DNA of 64,000 nt from assembly GCA_905221605.1 (NCBI GenBank), contig CAJNDS010000224.1, forward strand, positions 124,001 to 188,000, read 5' to 3'. The stretch is from Symbiodinium natans. Lineage: Eukaryota > Sar > Dinophyceae > Suessiales > Symbiodiniaceae. The first letter of the stretch is position 1; each line of letters starts with the position of its first letter. Below, piece after piece: positions 1-10,390 of this stretch. The notes beneath the pieces are model-generated. The model had not been told where the DNA came from. It searched no databases and was given only the letters and a program-made list of their open reading frames with translations. A program made the translations under genes and the position numbers.

Positions 1-205
1 CTGGATTGTCATGGTCAACAGCACCCGCAGCTCCGCACTCGCTCTGCGGTGCGGCAAAACAATTAGGCTACAAGTACTTCTGCAGACGGTTTTTGGGTTC
101 TCAGGTTGACCTTGTTAGTAAGGGCCCTGCTGCCCGAGTCTGCTGGTAGCTTCGTTTGTGTGAAGTGGTGTGGGCGCAGCTGTCCACATGAGCCTGACAT
201 TGCAG

Positions 206-918
206 GTGTTGTGCCTGCGCGACAATCATGTTCCCCTAGCCGCGATGTCATTGTGTGGGCTCTTTACGTGGTGCTTTGGCTTGCCACTGGCCCTCTTTGC
301 CCGGATCTTATTGCTGAGACAGAACAGGCAGGACCACGAAAATCGCCGGAGGTATGGCTACTTCATTCAAGGATTTGAACCTCGCTTTTGGTACTGGGAT
401 CTGGTGGTGAAGCGGGCGGACATTGGCATGATGCTGGTGGTGGCTTACACCTCCGTTGCAGATGATGTGAAGGCCAAGCTGCTGTTGTTTCCCATCATCT
501 CAGGCAGGGTTTCTCAACCGCTGGGTTCTGTGTCGAGATCCCGCTTCTCATGCCTGGCCCAGGCATCCAACTTGGCATCACCACCTGGGTCAGGCCGTAT
601 GCCAATCCCCAAAGTGAGATCCTCGACTTTCTGGAGTTTGTGCTACTGTGCGTGCGCTTCGTGCTCTTCAGCACCGTCGCTGCGTTGCTAATCTTCTTCC
701 CTTCGTCCAGCGTGGTGTGGATTTGGGCTACGTTCTTGATTGTCTTGCTCGCAGCGGCTGCTGCCTATGCAGGCCTGCACTTCCTGGCCCAGGTCCTTCG
801 CACCGTGTCGAACGAGCTGAAGATGGACACGGAGCAAGAAATGCAAGAAACGCAGATGGACAGAGAGTGGCTGGAAAACTCGAAGAACCCACGACAGGAC
901 AGACCGCATCCACCATAG
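206..918 (+). CDS. Membrane receptor-like gene copy 0, C-terminal part
   Basis: This is the 3' end of a multi-pass membrane protein, paralogous to the last exons at 37545-38637 and 50941-52038. Exon 206-503 follows a TTGCAG acceptor. It encodes a membrane helix (CFGLPLALFARI), the hallmark RRYGYFIQGFEPRFWYWD, and the segment KLLLFPIISG. Exon 563-918 continues with TTWVRPYANPQSEILDF, two further hydrophobic helices and a charged tail ending at TAG 916-918. The two exons join in frame only if 504-562 is removed, giving ISGIQLGITTW against ISGLMLAINNW in copies A and B. Copies A and B lack an intron at this place. The gene starts outside the window. The true C-terminus may lie further downstream if another intron follows residue AQVLR. 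Family function is unknown to me; a membrane sensor or channel-like role is inference. Confidence 0.75.
504..562 (+). other. 59-bp GC-AG intron in copy 0, absent from copies A and B
   Basis: Protein alignment to copies A and B fixes this intron. It starts GCAGGG, ends CCCAG, and is flanked by the same pentamer AGGCA at donor (502-506) and acceptor (561-565). Removing it restores the conserved membrane helix across a split glycine codon. Presence in only one paralog means gain in copy 0 or loss before A and B split. Confidence 0.7.
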
Positions 919-999
919 AAGTAGGATGAAACGCCTGTTGGCCTCCCAGCCATTTAGCAGCGACTCCTCCAGCATCACCCCTACACCGCCCTAAGCTGC

Positions 1000-1281
1000 T
1001 TGAAGCCGCAGGAGGGCCGGAAGACTTTCCGGAAAGTGCAAGCGACAAAGGAGAAATTGATGAAGGTGGCCCAAATATCGGTGGATTGGCTGCTGACAAT
1101 GTTCGAACCTGATGAGCAGCTCAAGTTCTGCTGGTCCGCAGACCAAGCGATGCCAGACCTCTCGGAACCCAATGAGAAAAAGGAGAGGCTCATCCCACGA
1201 CTTCGCAGCTCTCAGGCAGCAGAAAGCTTAAGCCACAGGTCATGCGGCAGAAGGTCCGATTTTCCCAGCACCCTGCCATGA
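1000..1281 (+). CDS. Hypothetical charged ORF downstream of copy 0
   Basis: A 93-codon open frame lies 80 bp after the copy 0 stop. Third codon positions are GC-rich, as in the neighbouring exons. The peptide is basic and helical at its start (KVQATKEKLMKVAQISVDWL), followed by an acidic stretch (SEPNEKKERLIP). It may be a further exon of copy 0, a cytoplasmic tail, or chance. The +2 frame over 990-1110 is also open and acidic, so the frame is not certain. No family is recognised. Confidence 0.3.
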   Translation: MKPQEGRKTFRKVQATKEKLMKVAQISVDWLLTMFEPDEQLKFCWSADQAMPDLSEPNEKKERLIPRLRSSQAAESLSHRSCGRRSDFPSTLP

Positions 1282-1329
1282 TCCTGATACGTGTGCTAAG
1301 CAGGAAGGCCTCGCGCCTTGCAGCAATGC

Positions 1330-1510
1330 TCGGCAATTGTAAACGCTTGCGCGGGCGCCGTGTCGGCAGCCGGGCTGTCCCAACGTGGGGGCAGCCTGCT
1401 CCTCGGCCCCATAACAGGTCCCAGGAAGTGTCTCGGGGTTGAAAGGGGGGGGTCCCAGAAGGCCGGCAAAGAAGGGTCTCCGCGGAATCGGATTTGGAGG
1501 AAGCCAAGCG
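1330..1510. repeat. Dispersed GC-rich element R, copy 1 (partial)
   Basis: It begins with TTGTAAACGCTTGCGCG and carries GGTCCCAG motifs shared with fuller copies at 21615-21832 and 22890-23092. This copy is diverged and lacks the CTCTATAGGAGCCGCC end. A poly-G run (1539-1552) follows. Confidence 0.5.
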
Positions 1511-1655
1511 GTTTGGGCAGGTCGCACAGGGCGGGCGGGGGGGGGGGGGGCGGGGGTCTGAGCCAAGTTTTAGACGCTGCTGTTTTCACCGAGACGAATT
1601 CAGCAGGCATCTTGGTTTTTACGTTGGCTTGTGACTGCATGGAATCTGAGGATGG

Positions 1656-2015
1656 ATGTCGATGATGTTGCGACTTGATATCTTCACTCAGAAGGGTGCG
1701 GCGATAAAGGCAATTCAGGAGTTCAACGATCTTTGCATACGACGTGTCCCTTACAAGAAGCTCCCGACTACCCGCATGCTGTGCGCCCTTGCTGCGTCGA
1801 GCCAAGAGTTGCCAGATAAAGTCAAAATCGCGGACGTCACCAACAAGTGGAAAGAGTCCCTGAAGAAGCTTGTGGAGGAGAAGAAGAAGTGGGAGATCGA
1901 GTCACATGTCTTCACCAATGCAGTGCAGATGTTCGCGGTGCTCCCAGAAGAAGAGGCGTCGAAGCTGCTGGAGTTTGTGGAAGACACCGCTGGAGACTTA
2001 CCTGGGAGATTTTGA
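1656..2015 (+). CDS. Tail gene 0: 119-aa protein with LCALAASS motif
   Basis: The frame opens with ATG at 1656 and is GC-rich at third positions. It encodes a soluble, helical, lysine- and glutamate-rich protein: RLDIFTQKG near the start, the motif MLCALAASSQELP around residues 43-55, then a coiled-coil-like segment (KWKESLKKLVEEKKKWEIE) and an acidic end. The motif recurs downstream of the two other receptor copies, at 40340-40440 (VLCALAASSRDLP) and about 58541-58620, so it is part of the duplicated neighbourhood. It could be a separate gene or the last exon of the receptor. I do not recognise the family. Confidence 0.5.
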   Translation: MSMMLRLDIFTQKGAAIKAIQEFNDLCIRRVPYKKLPTTRMLCALAASSQELPDKVKIADVTNKWKESLKKLVEEKKKWEIESHVFTNAVQMFAVLPEEEASKLLEFVEDTAGDLPGRF

Positions 2016-2378
2016 TCTGACAGGTTTCTTCGACTCAAGGTGTTTCTGATGTCAGCACGCAAGCCAATGCTAGATTGGACATTGCAGGCTTTCTTGCGTG
2101 GGCACCCGTTGTTGGAGGGACGGCTTGGTTGGGTTTCAGAATGATTTAGGGGTAGATTTCGGGTAGATCTACCACCAGATGTGTGACTGCTACAAGTAGC
2201 ACTCCTACGCAGAGGTGCCGGGAGTTTATGTTCACTGTAGGCCCGGCATCCTCAACACCAGTGCACCGTCGAAAATCAGAGCATCCTTTGAGACTCAGAT
2301 AGGCCGCGCTAGACTCCGAGGTCGAGCGGGAGGAAATCCACCACGTGACCATGGAGCCCCTAGCGCCTTGAAAGCAGA
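2016..2378. other. Unannotated spacer
   Basis: Between tail gene 0 and the first telomeric array I see no conserved frame and no repeat shared with the rest of the window. Confidence 0.4.
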
Positions 2379-2460
2379 TTAGGGTTTAGGGTTTAGGGTT
2401 TAGGGTTTAGGGCTTAGGGTTTAGGGTTTAGGGTTTAGGGTTTAGGGTTTAGGGTTTAGG
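2379..2460 (+). repeat. Interstitial telomeric array (TTTAGGG)n
   Basis: About 11 units of TTTAGGG read on the + strand, with one variant unit (GCTTAGGG near 2411). This is the repeat of plant and dinoflagellate telomeres. It pairs with an oppositely oriented array at 2677-2833. Confidence 0.95.
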
Positions 2461-2676
2461 CGCAAATCCGCACTGTCCATTGCTACCAAAACAAACCAGC
2501 CTCTCTCGTATTAGTTTCGGCCGCAGTGCAATTCCGCTCCTGGTTCGGAGGGAGCTACAAGAAGGAGGCTTTTAGGGATCTGTAGAGGACTTCTAGATTC
2601 TAGGCATTGAAATCCTAGGCCCCGCTGGGCGGAGAAACACATGTAATCGAGGAGCCATGAAAATGGTCGGGTTGCT

Positions 2677-2833
2677 CCTAAACCCTAAACCCTAAACCCT
2701 AAACCCTAAACCCTAAACCCTAAACCCTAAACCCTAAACCCTAAACCCTAAACCCTAAACCCTAAACCCTAAAGCCTAAACCCTAAACCCTAAACCCTAA
2801 ACCCTAAATAAACCCTAAACCCTAAACCCTAAA
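2677..2833 (-). repeat. Interstitial telomeric array (CCCTAAA)n
   Basis: About 22 units of CCCTAAA, with variants AAAGCCTAAA near 2772 and AAATAAACCC near 2806. The orientation is opposite to 2379-2460. It sits inside repeat family E. Confidence 0.95.
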
Positions 2834-3096
2834 GCAAGGACCTCTAGGAGGCAACTACAGAGCGAGGCATCTAGGGAGCTCCGGGCAGGCCCCTGAGCAT
2901 CTTGAATGCTTCATGCTGGGATGGACGCGGGGGGGGGGGGGGGGGAGCTATTTCTCTTGTGGCTTTCCTCTATAAGGGGCCCTGGCGCCCTTCCACTGGG
3001 TCTACAACGGACTCGTGGGCATTATAAGACATCCTTGGTCTAATGCTGCATTCACGGGTGGACCTGCGACGGTCATGCTTGGCAAGGCACCTCCGC

Positions 3097-3156
3097 CGCC
3101 CACATCACCCACATCGCCCACACCGCCCACACCGCCCACATCGCCCACATCGCCCA
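3097..3156. repeat. GCCCACATC nonamer minisatellite
   Basis: Six to seven copies of a nine-base unit, GCCCACATC or GCCCACACC, lie in family E. Because the unit is a multiple of three, it keeps frames open on both strands (Gly-Asp-Val repeats on the minus strand). Shorter tracts of the same unit are at 4520-4560, 5075-5110, 43770-43800 and 44500-44525. Confidence 0.8.
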
Positions 3157-3476
3157 TGCTCCCGGCGGAGGTGCGAAGACATAGGAAGAGCAAGACGGTC
3201 TGTAGTGGGGAGGGGACGCACTGGGAGGATCCTCGGAGGCGGACGACAGAGCGTGAACGACCTCCAGAGAGCGCCATTGCTAAGAAGAGAGATGCATCGG
3301 CAGCATCGACAAAGCAGCGCCGACAAACAATGAAATGGCAGGGGCAGTGGCTCATGCAATAGCTACTTCACCCAAAGCATACTATTCAAAATTCAAGTCC
3401 TGGGACAGGATACTTGACCCCAAACAACCCCCAAGCTTATACCAAACCAGGCAGATGCTACACCCCCAAAGTCGGT

Positions 3477-3660
3477 ATGGCACAGCTGGCAGGCTCTGCC
3501 TGAGTTTGCTCGCATCTTTGGGCCTGTCGCTCGCCGTGCTCTGAGAAAGGTTTTCATCTTCTGGCTAGTTACAGCTATTTTCTGGTGACTGGCTGTTGCT
3601 GGACTACAAGAACAAGGCTGCAAGTGCGGACGTCGGCCCAAACTGTCCTGCGTTGGCACA
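3477..3660 (+). pseudogene. Frameshifted copy of a small membrane-protein ORF
   Basis: This is the family E copy of the open frame at 44094-44300. It retains LPEFARIFGPVARRALRK and the hydrophobic VFIFWLVTAIF. It has lost 5 bases near the start and 4 bases in the membrane segment relative to the other copy, so no continuous frame remains. Confidence 0.4.
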
Positions 3661-3760
3661 CGAATTTCGCTTAACGGGTCCACTGTAAAGCCACAGACAT
3701 CGAGGAGCTTTTGCGTGCCATAATGCGTGGGTATGTTGAATTTCAAGAACATATCAGCCA

Positions 3761-4080
3761 GTCAAGTTGCTTAGAGTTCACACATGTACACGCCCAAGTA
3801 TCGGCCCTGAACCTGCGTTGAGTGCGGTTGACGTCCGCTTGGTACTGAAGCGGAGCGCGCCCCCTTCAAGAGAGCAGTGTAAGACATGTACGTTGGCCTG
3901 AAAAGTGCCGTTGGTTGGTGACAGCCACCTAGCCCCTAAGGGCAGCTACATGGTGCCTTATTCTAGTCCTGTAGCTTCTGTGAAGGGTTCTGACGTGGGT
4001 CAATTAAGTGCCCATACTAAGGGACCATGTAACTGCCCTTGGATAACCTCCCCGCCCCGCGCATATCCATGCTACCCGTT
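3761..4080. other. Spacer inside repeat region
   Basis: No gene, array or shared repeat is evident. It joins family E copy 1 to the next set of copies. Confidence 0.35.
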
Positions 4081-5780
4081 GCTGCCCAACAAAACGAGCC
4101 TGTCCCGCAATATTTCTGCCACAAATGTGCAAGTCCGCTGCTGGTTCGGAAGGGGCTGCTAGAACAAATTGGTAGGGATCTGTAGAGGACTTCAGGGCAT
4201 TGAACTTTTCGGCAGAGACAGACATGCAATCGAGGTCGGGACTGGGGGTAAGTGGTAGGGGGTTTTGGGGGGGTTTGGGGGGAGTTTGAGCAGTGGCAGG
4301 GGTGGGCAGGTGCTGCAGCCTCTTTAATTCTTAGCCTTCCCTAAATAATACCAATACCATGTCCTACACAGGGGAGGGGGTAGGGAGTTGGGGGTCGGGG
4401 TTGACAAAACAAAGGCTTCAGACTGGCGCCGACCTGGGGTCGGCGCATAAGACATCCTTGGTCTAATGCTGCATTCACGGGTGGGCCTGCGACGGTCATG
4501 CTTGGCAAGGTACCTCCACCGCCCACATCGCCGACATCGCCCGCATCGTCTACGCTCCCGGCGAAGGCGAAGGTGCGAAGACATCATAGGAAGAGAAAGA
4601 CGACTTTAGCCAATGTTAGAGGGCTCCAGTGCTAAGAAGAGAGATGCATCGGTAGCATCGACAGAGCAGCGCCGACAAAACAATGTAATTGCAGGTACCG
4701 GGTAGTCACCGAACCTCCCCGCTGTGCTAGCCGTTGTTAGAGCCTTTCCCGCAATATCCTGCACTATTTTCTGCCACAAATGTGCACTTCCGCTGAGGGA
4801 GCTACAAGAAGGAGGCTTTTAGGGACCTGTAGAGGACTTCTAGGCACTGAAATTCTAGGCAGAAAAAGACATGCCATCGGGGACCCCGCTTGTTTTCGGG
4901 TTGCTTGCAAGGACTTAGAGGAGGCAAGTGCAGATCGAGGCGTCTAGGAAGCTCCAGGGGGCTCCGAAGCATGGTACGGCAACTTGAATGCTACATGCTA
5001 GTTTTCACGTGTCCTTGGTCTAGCACTGGACTCATGGGTGGGCCTGCGACGGTCATGCTTGGCAAGGCACCTCCACCGCCCACATCGCCCACATCGCCCG
5101 CATCGTCTGCGCTCCCAGCGAAGGCAAAGGTGCGAAGACATCATCGGAAGAGAAAGACGACCTTAACCAATTTTAGAGGGCTCCAGTGCTAAGAAGAGAG
5201 ATGCATCGGTAGCATTGACAGAGCAGCGCCGACAGAACAATGAAGTGGCAGGCATAAAATGGCGTAATCAGGCTACCGGGTAGCCACCTAACCCCCACGC
5301 CCCCCACCCCCGTGCATATCCGTGCTATCAGTTGTGACCCAAAAGAGCGAGCCTGTCCTGTAATATTTTCTGCCACAAATGTGCAATTCCGCTGCTGGTT
5401 TGGAGGGAGCTACAAGAAGGAGGCGTTTAGGATCTGTAGAGGAATGTAGAGGACTTCGAGGCATTGAAATCCTAGGCCCTGCTAGGCAGAGAAAGACATA
5501 GAAAGACATGCAATCGAGGAGCCCGCTTATTTTCGGGCTGCTTGCAAGGACCTACAGGAGGCAACTGCTCCTAAAGCATGATAAGGCATCTTGAATGCTT
5601 CACGAAGACAGCATAGGAAGAGAAATATGGTCTGTAATGGAGGGCGACCCACTAGGAGGCAGGCGACAGAGCCTGAACCAATTTAAGAGGGCTCCGGTGC
5701 CAAGAAGACAGATGCCTCGGTAGCATGGACAGAGCAGCGCCGACGAAACACAGACAATGAAGTGGCAGGGATACACGGGC
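4080..5780. repeat. Repeat family E, copies 2-4 in tandem
   Basis: Three degenerate head-to-tail copies repeat the block order TTTCTGCCACAAATGTGCA, CCGCTGCTGG, GGATCTGTAGAGG, a GCATTGAA block, TTTTCGGG(T/C)TGCTTGCAAGGAC, and the nonamer tract with flanking CGACGGTCATGCTTGGCAAGG. Two uninterrupted copies (4910-4925 and 5530-5550) show the pre-insertion sequence for the telomeric array in copy 1. No credible gene is present. Confidence 0.75.
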
Positions 5781-6044
5781 TACCCAACCTCCCCTCCCAT
5801 ATTGTTGCTGTCCTCTGAATGCAACGAATCCATGCGCATCAGCCCTGAAGGAGGCTGAAGCAACGCTCGAGATGCCGAGCAATGTCAGTGAGGAAGCAGA
5901 GCACGAGAGTTCCATCTTTATCAAATCCATTTGAAAGCCTTGGTGCCAAAACCAACATGCGCAATCTTCCTATTTTCATTCGCTTGTGGCAGACTGTGTT
6001 TGTGGTACAAGTTTAGTCTCCTCTGAAGCATCTGCCAGTGGCAT

Positions 6045-7090
6045 ATTTCCTATCCTGCACAACACGGAGCCATCATGGCAGGTGCAAAGTGCAAAGCGGG
6101 GTCTCAGGAGAGGTTTCTTCCAGGGCGGCCTTTGTGCGGAGTGTATGCGGTACCCTATAGCATGCTTGTTGATGCAGCATCCTACCGGGGTCCAGCTCGG
6201 AGGCTGCGATATGCTACGATATGGACCTATGCCCGGTTCTACAGTTTGCTAGACTAGAGGGGTCCAGCGTGCTTCGAATCTTTATCTCCTTCAACTTAAT
6301 GACTGAATGACTGTGCTTGCGGGCTTTCTGGCTTTTTGCACCTTCCCACGGTCCTCAGCGGATTGGAATAGACTCGAATAGACCATGCAGCCAGGCTTAG
6401 TGCAGCTTGCTATGAGAGCGCTCTGAGTCGCTGGCTGGCTAGCTCCTCAAGAATTGCCGGGTTGTGCACGCATGGACATACCGTGACATACCCCAGAAGG
6501 GTCTTGCCAAGTGCAAAACAAACGTTATGACTAATTGGTTCTTATGATGACCCTAGCCCTATAGCCCTGAATCTGAATTTCATTCTTCATGACCCTGAGG
6601 TACTGCCTGAACCATGTCAACCAGACGAAAACATTGCTGGGGCCAGGGCGAATTTGGAGGTTTATGGTTCGGTTTAGGGTTATGGAGGACAGTGATGTGG
6701 CAAGAATGCTAAAGCATGGTAGCATTAGTTATCGTAGTGATGCATAAAGAGGCCTGAAATCGTAAGTTCTTAGCCTTGAGCTTCAAAGCCGTAGCACACG
6801 CTCGCACTGCAGCACTCGCCCTGCAATTCAGAGCGGAGCACCAACATGGTCTCAGCGTCCTTGAGGGGAGCAACTACAATGGGGCGTAAGAGCGGCCCGA
6901 GCAATGACAGTCCAAAGCGGCAGTCCAACAGTACAAAGCCTGGCCCGACGAGGTCCTGCTCAACCCCAAAGCCGCCTCAATGGAAAGCAGCCAGGACGGC
7001 AGGCAGATCAATGCCCGGAAAACACAGAACTGACAGAACTCATCCAGGCCTAAGGCAGCCCAGTCCTTGCAGGGTGACCCTCGCAGCCGC
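6045..7090. repeat. Repeat family D, copy 1
   Basis: It begins near CCTATCCTGCACAACACGG and runs to GGGTGACCCTCGCAGCC. The first 500 bases are almost identical to 7494-7990, and the rest matches 7975-8525. It contains one telomere-like GGTTTAGGGTTATGG. Frames inside are short and not conserved between copies. The adjoining 7100-7330, with a GAGCACCACTATGCGG block, recurs at 63915-64000. Confidence 0.8.
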
Positions 7091-7479
7091 AGCCACAACA
7101 AGGCCCCTGAAGTGGAGCCGGCACAGGGTATGAAATTGCCCCTGCCTGGGCGGAAGTTAAGCTTGGGAAGCACCACTGTGAGCACCACTATGCGGCAATC
7201 CAGGCAATCTAGCGTGGACAGGCGTCGCACATCTGCGAAGCAGATGGAGACAATAATTCCTTCGACGGTTTCCTGCCGCACGGCAGTCGGAATTGTCAAT
7301 GTTCATCACCAGAATCCCGCCGAGCAGATAGTTCGGCCAGTGCTCCTTCCAGGGTTGTGAATCCTTTGCCTACAGTTCCACTCTGTGAAAGGGGGGTATG
7401 TCGATGTCTACCTGCGAAGAGTCATACAAGTGTAGACATTCCAAATCCAGACCCCTGTCTCCTCTGAAACTGAACAGCT

Positions 7480-8715
7480 ACCGTTTGCATATTTCCTATC
7501 CTGCACAACACGGAGCTGCCATCATGGCAGGTGCAAAGTGCAAAGCGGGGTCTCAGGAGAGGTTTCTTCCAGGGCGGCCTTTGTGCGGAGTGTATGCGGT
7601 ACCCTATAGCATGCTTGTTGATGCAGCATCCTACCGGGGTCCAGCTCGGAGGCTGCGATATGCTACGATATGGACCTATGCCCGGTTCTACAGTTTGCTA
7701 GACTAGAGGGGTCCAGCGTGTTTCGAATCTTTATCTCCTTCAACTTAATGACTGAATGACTGTGCTTGCGGGCTTTCTGGCTTTTTGCACCTTCCCACGG
7801 TCCTCAGCGGATTGGAATAGACTCGAATAGACCATGCAGCCAGGCTTAGTGCAGCTTGCTATGAGAGCGCTCTGAGTCGCTGGCTGGCTAGCTCCTCAAG
7901 AATTGCCGGGTTGTGCACGCATGGACATACCGTGGCATACCCCAAAAGGGTCTTGCCAAGTGCAAAACAAACGTTATGACTAATGAGTTCTTATGACCCT
8001 AGCCTTATAGCCCTGAATCTGAATTTCATTCATGACCCTGAGGTACTGCCTGAACCATGTCAACCAGACTAAAACACTGCTGGAGCCAGGGCGGATTTGG
8101 AGGTTTATGGTTCGGTTTAGGGTTACGGAGGACAGTGATGTGGCAAGAATGCTAAAGCATGGTAGCATGAGTTTTCGTAGTGATACATAACTAGCCTGAA
8201 ATCGTACGTTCTTAGCCTTGAGCTTCAAAGCCGTAGCACACGCTCGCACTGCAGCACTCGCCCTGCAATTCAGAGCGGAGCACCGACATGGTCTCAGCGT
8301 CCTTGCGGTGAGCAACTACACCGGGGCGTAAGAGCGGCCCGAGCAATGACAGTCCAAAGCGGCAGTCCAACAGTACAAGGCCCGACGAGGTCCCGTTCAA
8401 CCCCAAAGCCGCCTCAATGGAAAGCAGCCAGGACGGCAGGGCAGATCAATGCCCTGAAAACACAGAACTGACAGAACTCATCCAGGCCTAACTGGGCAGG
8501 CCAGTCCCAGGGTGACCCTCGCAGCCACCGAAAATGAAGGCTTACGCTTTCCAGCCGCGATGCCCTGTGCACCCGCATGCGTCACGGCATCCTGCTCTCA
8601 CATGAAACGCCAAATGCTCTGCACAGAAAATTGCAGATGCTGAGCTCGAAGAGCCTGGGACACCAGCTGATGCACCCAGCTCATCGGGGAAGGTTTCGCC
8701 AAGCTCAATGGTCCT
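7480..8715. repeat. Repeat family D, copy 2
   Basis: Near-identical to copy 1 from 7494, with small indels (for example one versus two GATGAC near 7990). Beyond the end of copy 1 it stays homologous to copy 3 through AAATGCTCTGCACAGAAAAT to about 8715, so the full unit is longer than copy 1 shows. Confidence 0.8.
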
Positions 8716-8785
8716 TTCAACTGCCCCGGAGGGGCGGAATGGCCGTTAGCCAATCCGGAAGAGCTGACCTCCCAGCAGAGGAGGT

Positions 8786-9004
8786 TTGCCCATCTATCCA
8801 TCTTGGCCCCTAGGTCGCGCTCTGTGGCCCGATGAAGTCATCGGACGAATCGCAGACATGGCAGAAAATGCCGCGCGCAGGTCACTTTTGAAGTTTCGAT
8901 TGTCTCCAACCTTGGGGTTGGCATACGATGCAAACAGACTGAAGTGGAGGCGCAGGGTTCAGTCCATCCCTCTGGAAAGTGAGGCCAACCCTATCTCCCA
9001 ATAG
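8786..9004 (+). CDS. Hypothetical 72-aa ORF
   Basis: The frame encodes a basic helical peptide (PDEVIGRIADMAENAARRSL, then KWRRRVQSIPLESE) between two family D copies. Nothing similar is seen elsewhere in the window, and no family is recognised. It may be an exon fragment or chance. Confidence 0.2.
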   Translation: MPIYPSWPLGRALWPDEVIGRIADMAENAARRSLLKFRLSPTLGLAYDANRLKWRRRVQSIPLESEANPISQ

Positions 9005-9329
9005 AAATAGTAAGGGTTGTTCCGATAAGGGAGGTGTGAAGGGAGGAGTGAAGGGAGCAATACAGCAAAGTTAGTCATAGCTATGCTTTGCATATCCTTG
9101 CAGTCGGCCACCTGCTTGTAATTGCACCCGAAAAGAGAACCCAGCCTCTGCGTTATATGAACCTTGCTGGGTTGCAAATATGCGAGCGCAGAGATCTCAG
9201 CAGCACTGCTTCCATCATATGTCTTTATACAGCTTATATAACTTTATGCCGATGATTCTTCTGGCATTCTTCTGCAGTTCGCGAGAGGTCCGCAGCAAAG
9301 ATGCAGACAAAAGATGCATCAATCCCCAG

Positions 9330-10390
9330 TGGCTGGCAGGTGCAAAGCGAGATCTTTGTGCGGAGTGCAGTACCGTATACCAGGCTTTTTGATGCAGCAT
9401 CCTGAAGGGGTCAAGCTCGGACGCTGCTATATGTCACGATATGGTTAGTTTGCCAGGCTTCTATAGTTTGCTAGGTCTCCACCTCCTTTAACTTACTACT
9501 TGTGGGCTTTCTGGCTTTCTGCACCGCCTCTGAGAGCGTTCTGAGTCGGTGGCTGGCTGGCTCTTCAAGAATTACCGGGTTGTGCACCCATGGACATACC
9601 CTGAAAGGGTTTGGCCAAGTGCAAAACAAACGTTCGGAATAGTTCGGATGATTAATTTATCCCTGAACCTGAATTTCATTCTTAGACCCTAGACACCCAT
9701 GACTTCCATGACCCTCAGGTACCGCCCGAACCATGTCAACCAGAAGCTGGAGCCAGGGCGGATTTTGGATGTTTATGGTTCGGTTTAGGGTTATGGGGGA
9801 CATTGATGTTGCAATAATGCTACAACATGGTCGCATAGTTCTAGTAGTGATCCATAATTAGTCTGAAATCGTAAATCCGTAGCCCTGAACTGTCAAGGCC
9901 GTAAGCACAGACTCGCACTGAAGCACTCGCCCTGCAACTCAGCACAGAGCACCAATATAGTCGCTGCGTCCTTGAGGTGAGAAACTGCAAAGGGCATAAG
10001 CGCCGCCCGAGTAGTGACAGTCCAAAAGTACAAAGCCTGGCCCGACGGATGAGGTCCCGTTCAACCCCAAAGCCGTCTCAATGGAAAGCAACCCCGCAGG
10101 CTAGCAGGGCAGATCAGTGCCCTGAAAACACAGAACTGACAGAACTCATCCAGGCCTAACTGGCCAGGCCAGTCCTTCTCAGCAGGGTGACCCTCGCAGC
10201 CACCGAAAATGAAGGCTTATGCTTTCCACGATGCCGCGATGCCCCGTGCACCGCATGCGTCATGGCATCCTGCTCTCATATGAAACGCCAAATGCTCTGC
10301 ACAGAAAATTGCAGATGCTGAGCTCGAAGAGCTGGGAAGCTGATGCACCCAGCTCAACAGGCAAGGTTTCACCCAACTCAATCCCCATTG
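9330..10390. repeat. Repeat family D, copy 3 (diverged)
   Basis: It shares the order of copies 1 and 2 with many substitutions and a shortened middle: GGTGCAAAGCGAGATC, GGACGCTGCTATATG, TTCTGGATGTTTATGG, CAAAGCCTGGCCCGACG, GGGTGACCCTCGCAGCC and the AAATGCTCTGCACAG extension. Its upstream flank (9180-9330, TGCGAGCGCAGAG and GTCCGCAGCAAAGAT) is echoed at 63740-63820. Confidence 0.7.

Larger units (their letters stand above)
2461..3760. repeat. Repeat family E, copy 1 (split by a telomeric array)
   Basis: The unit runs through recognisable blocks: CAATTCCGCTCCTGGTTCGG, GGATCTGTAGAGGACTTC, ATTGAAATCCTAGGC, a GCCCACATC nonamer tract, GAGATGCATCGG, and a last block around 3480-3700. Other copies are at 4080-5780 and 43500-44930. 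The telomeric array 2677-2833 interrupts this copy between GGGTTGCT and GCAAGGAC. Both strands show short open frames, which are by-products of the nonamer. Confidence 0.75.

Noticed and set aside
170-691. Reading the first receptor fragment as one uninterrupted 173-codon ORF
   Set aside because: After KLLLFPIISG the peptide stops resembling the paralogs until 59 bases are removed, so the frame after 503 is intronic.
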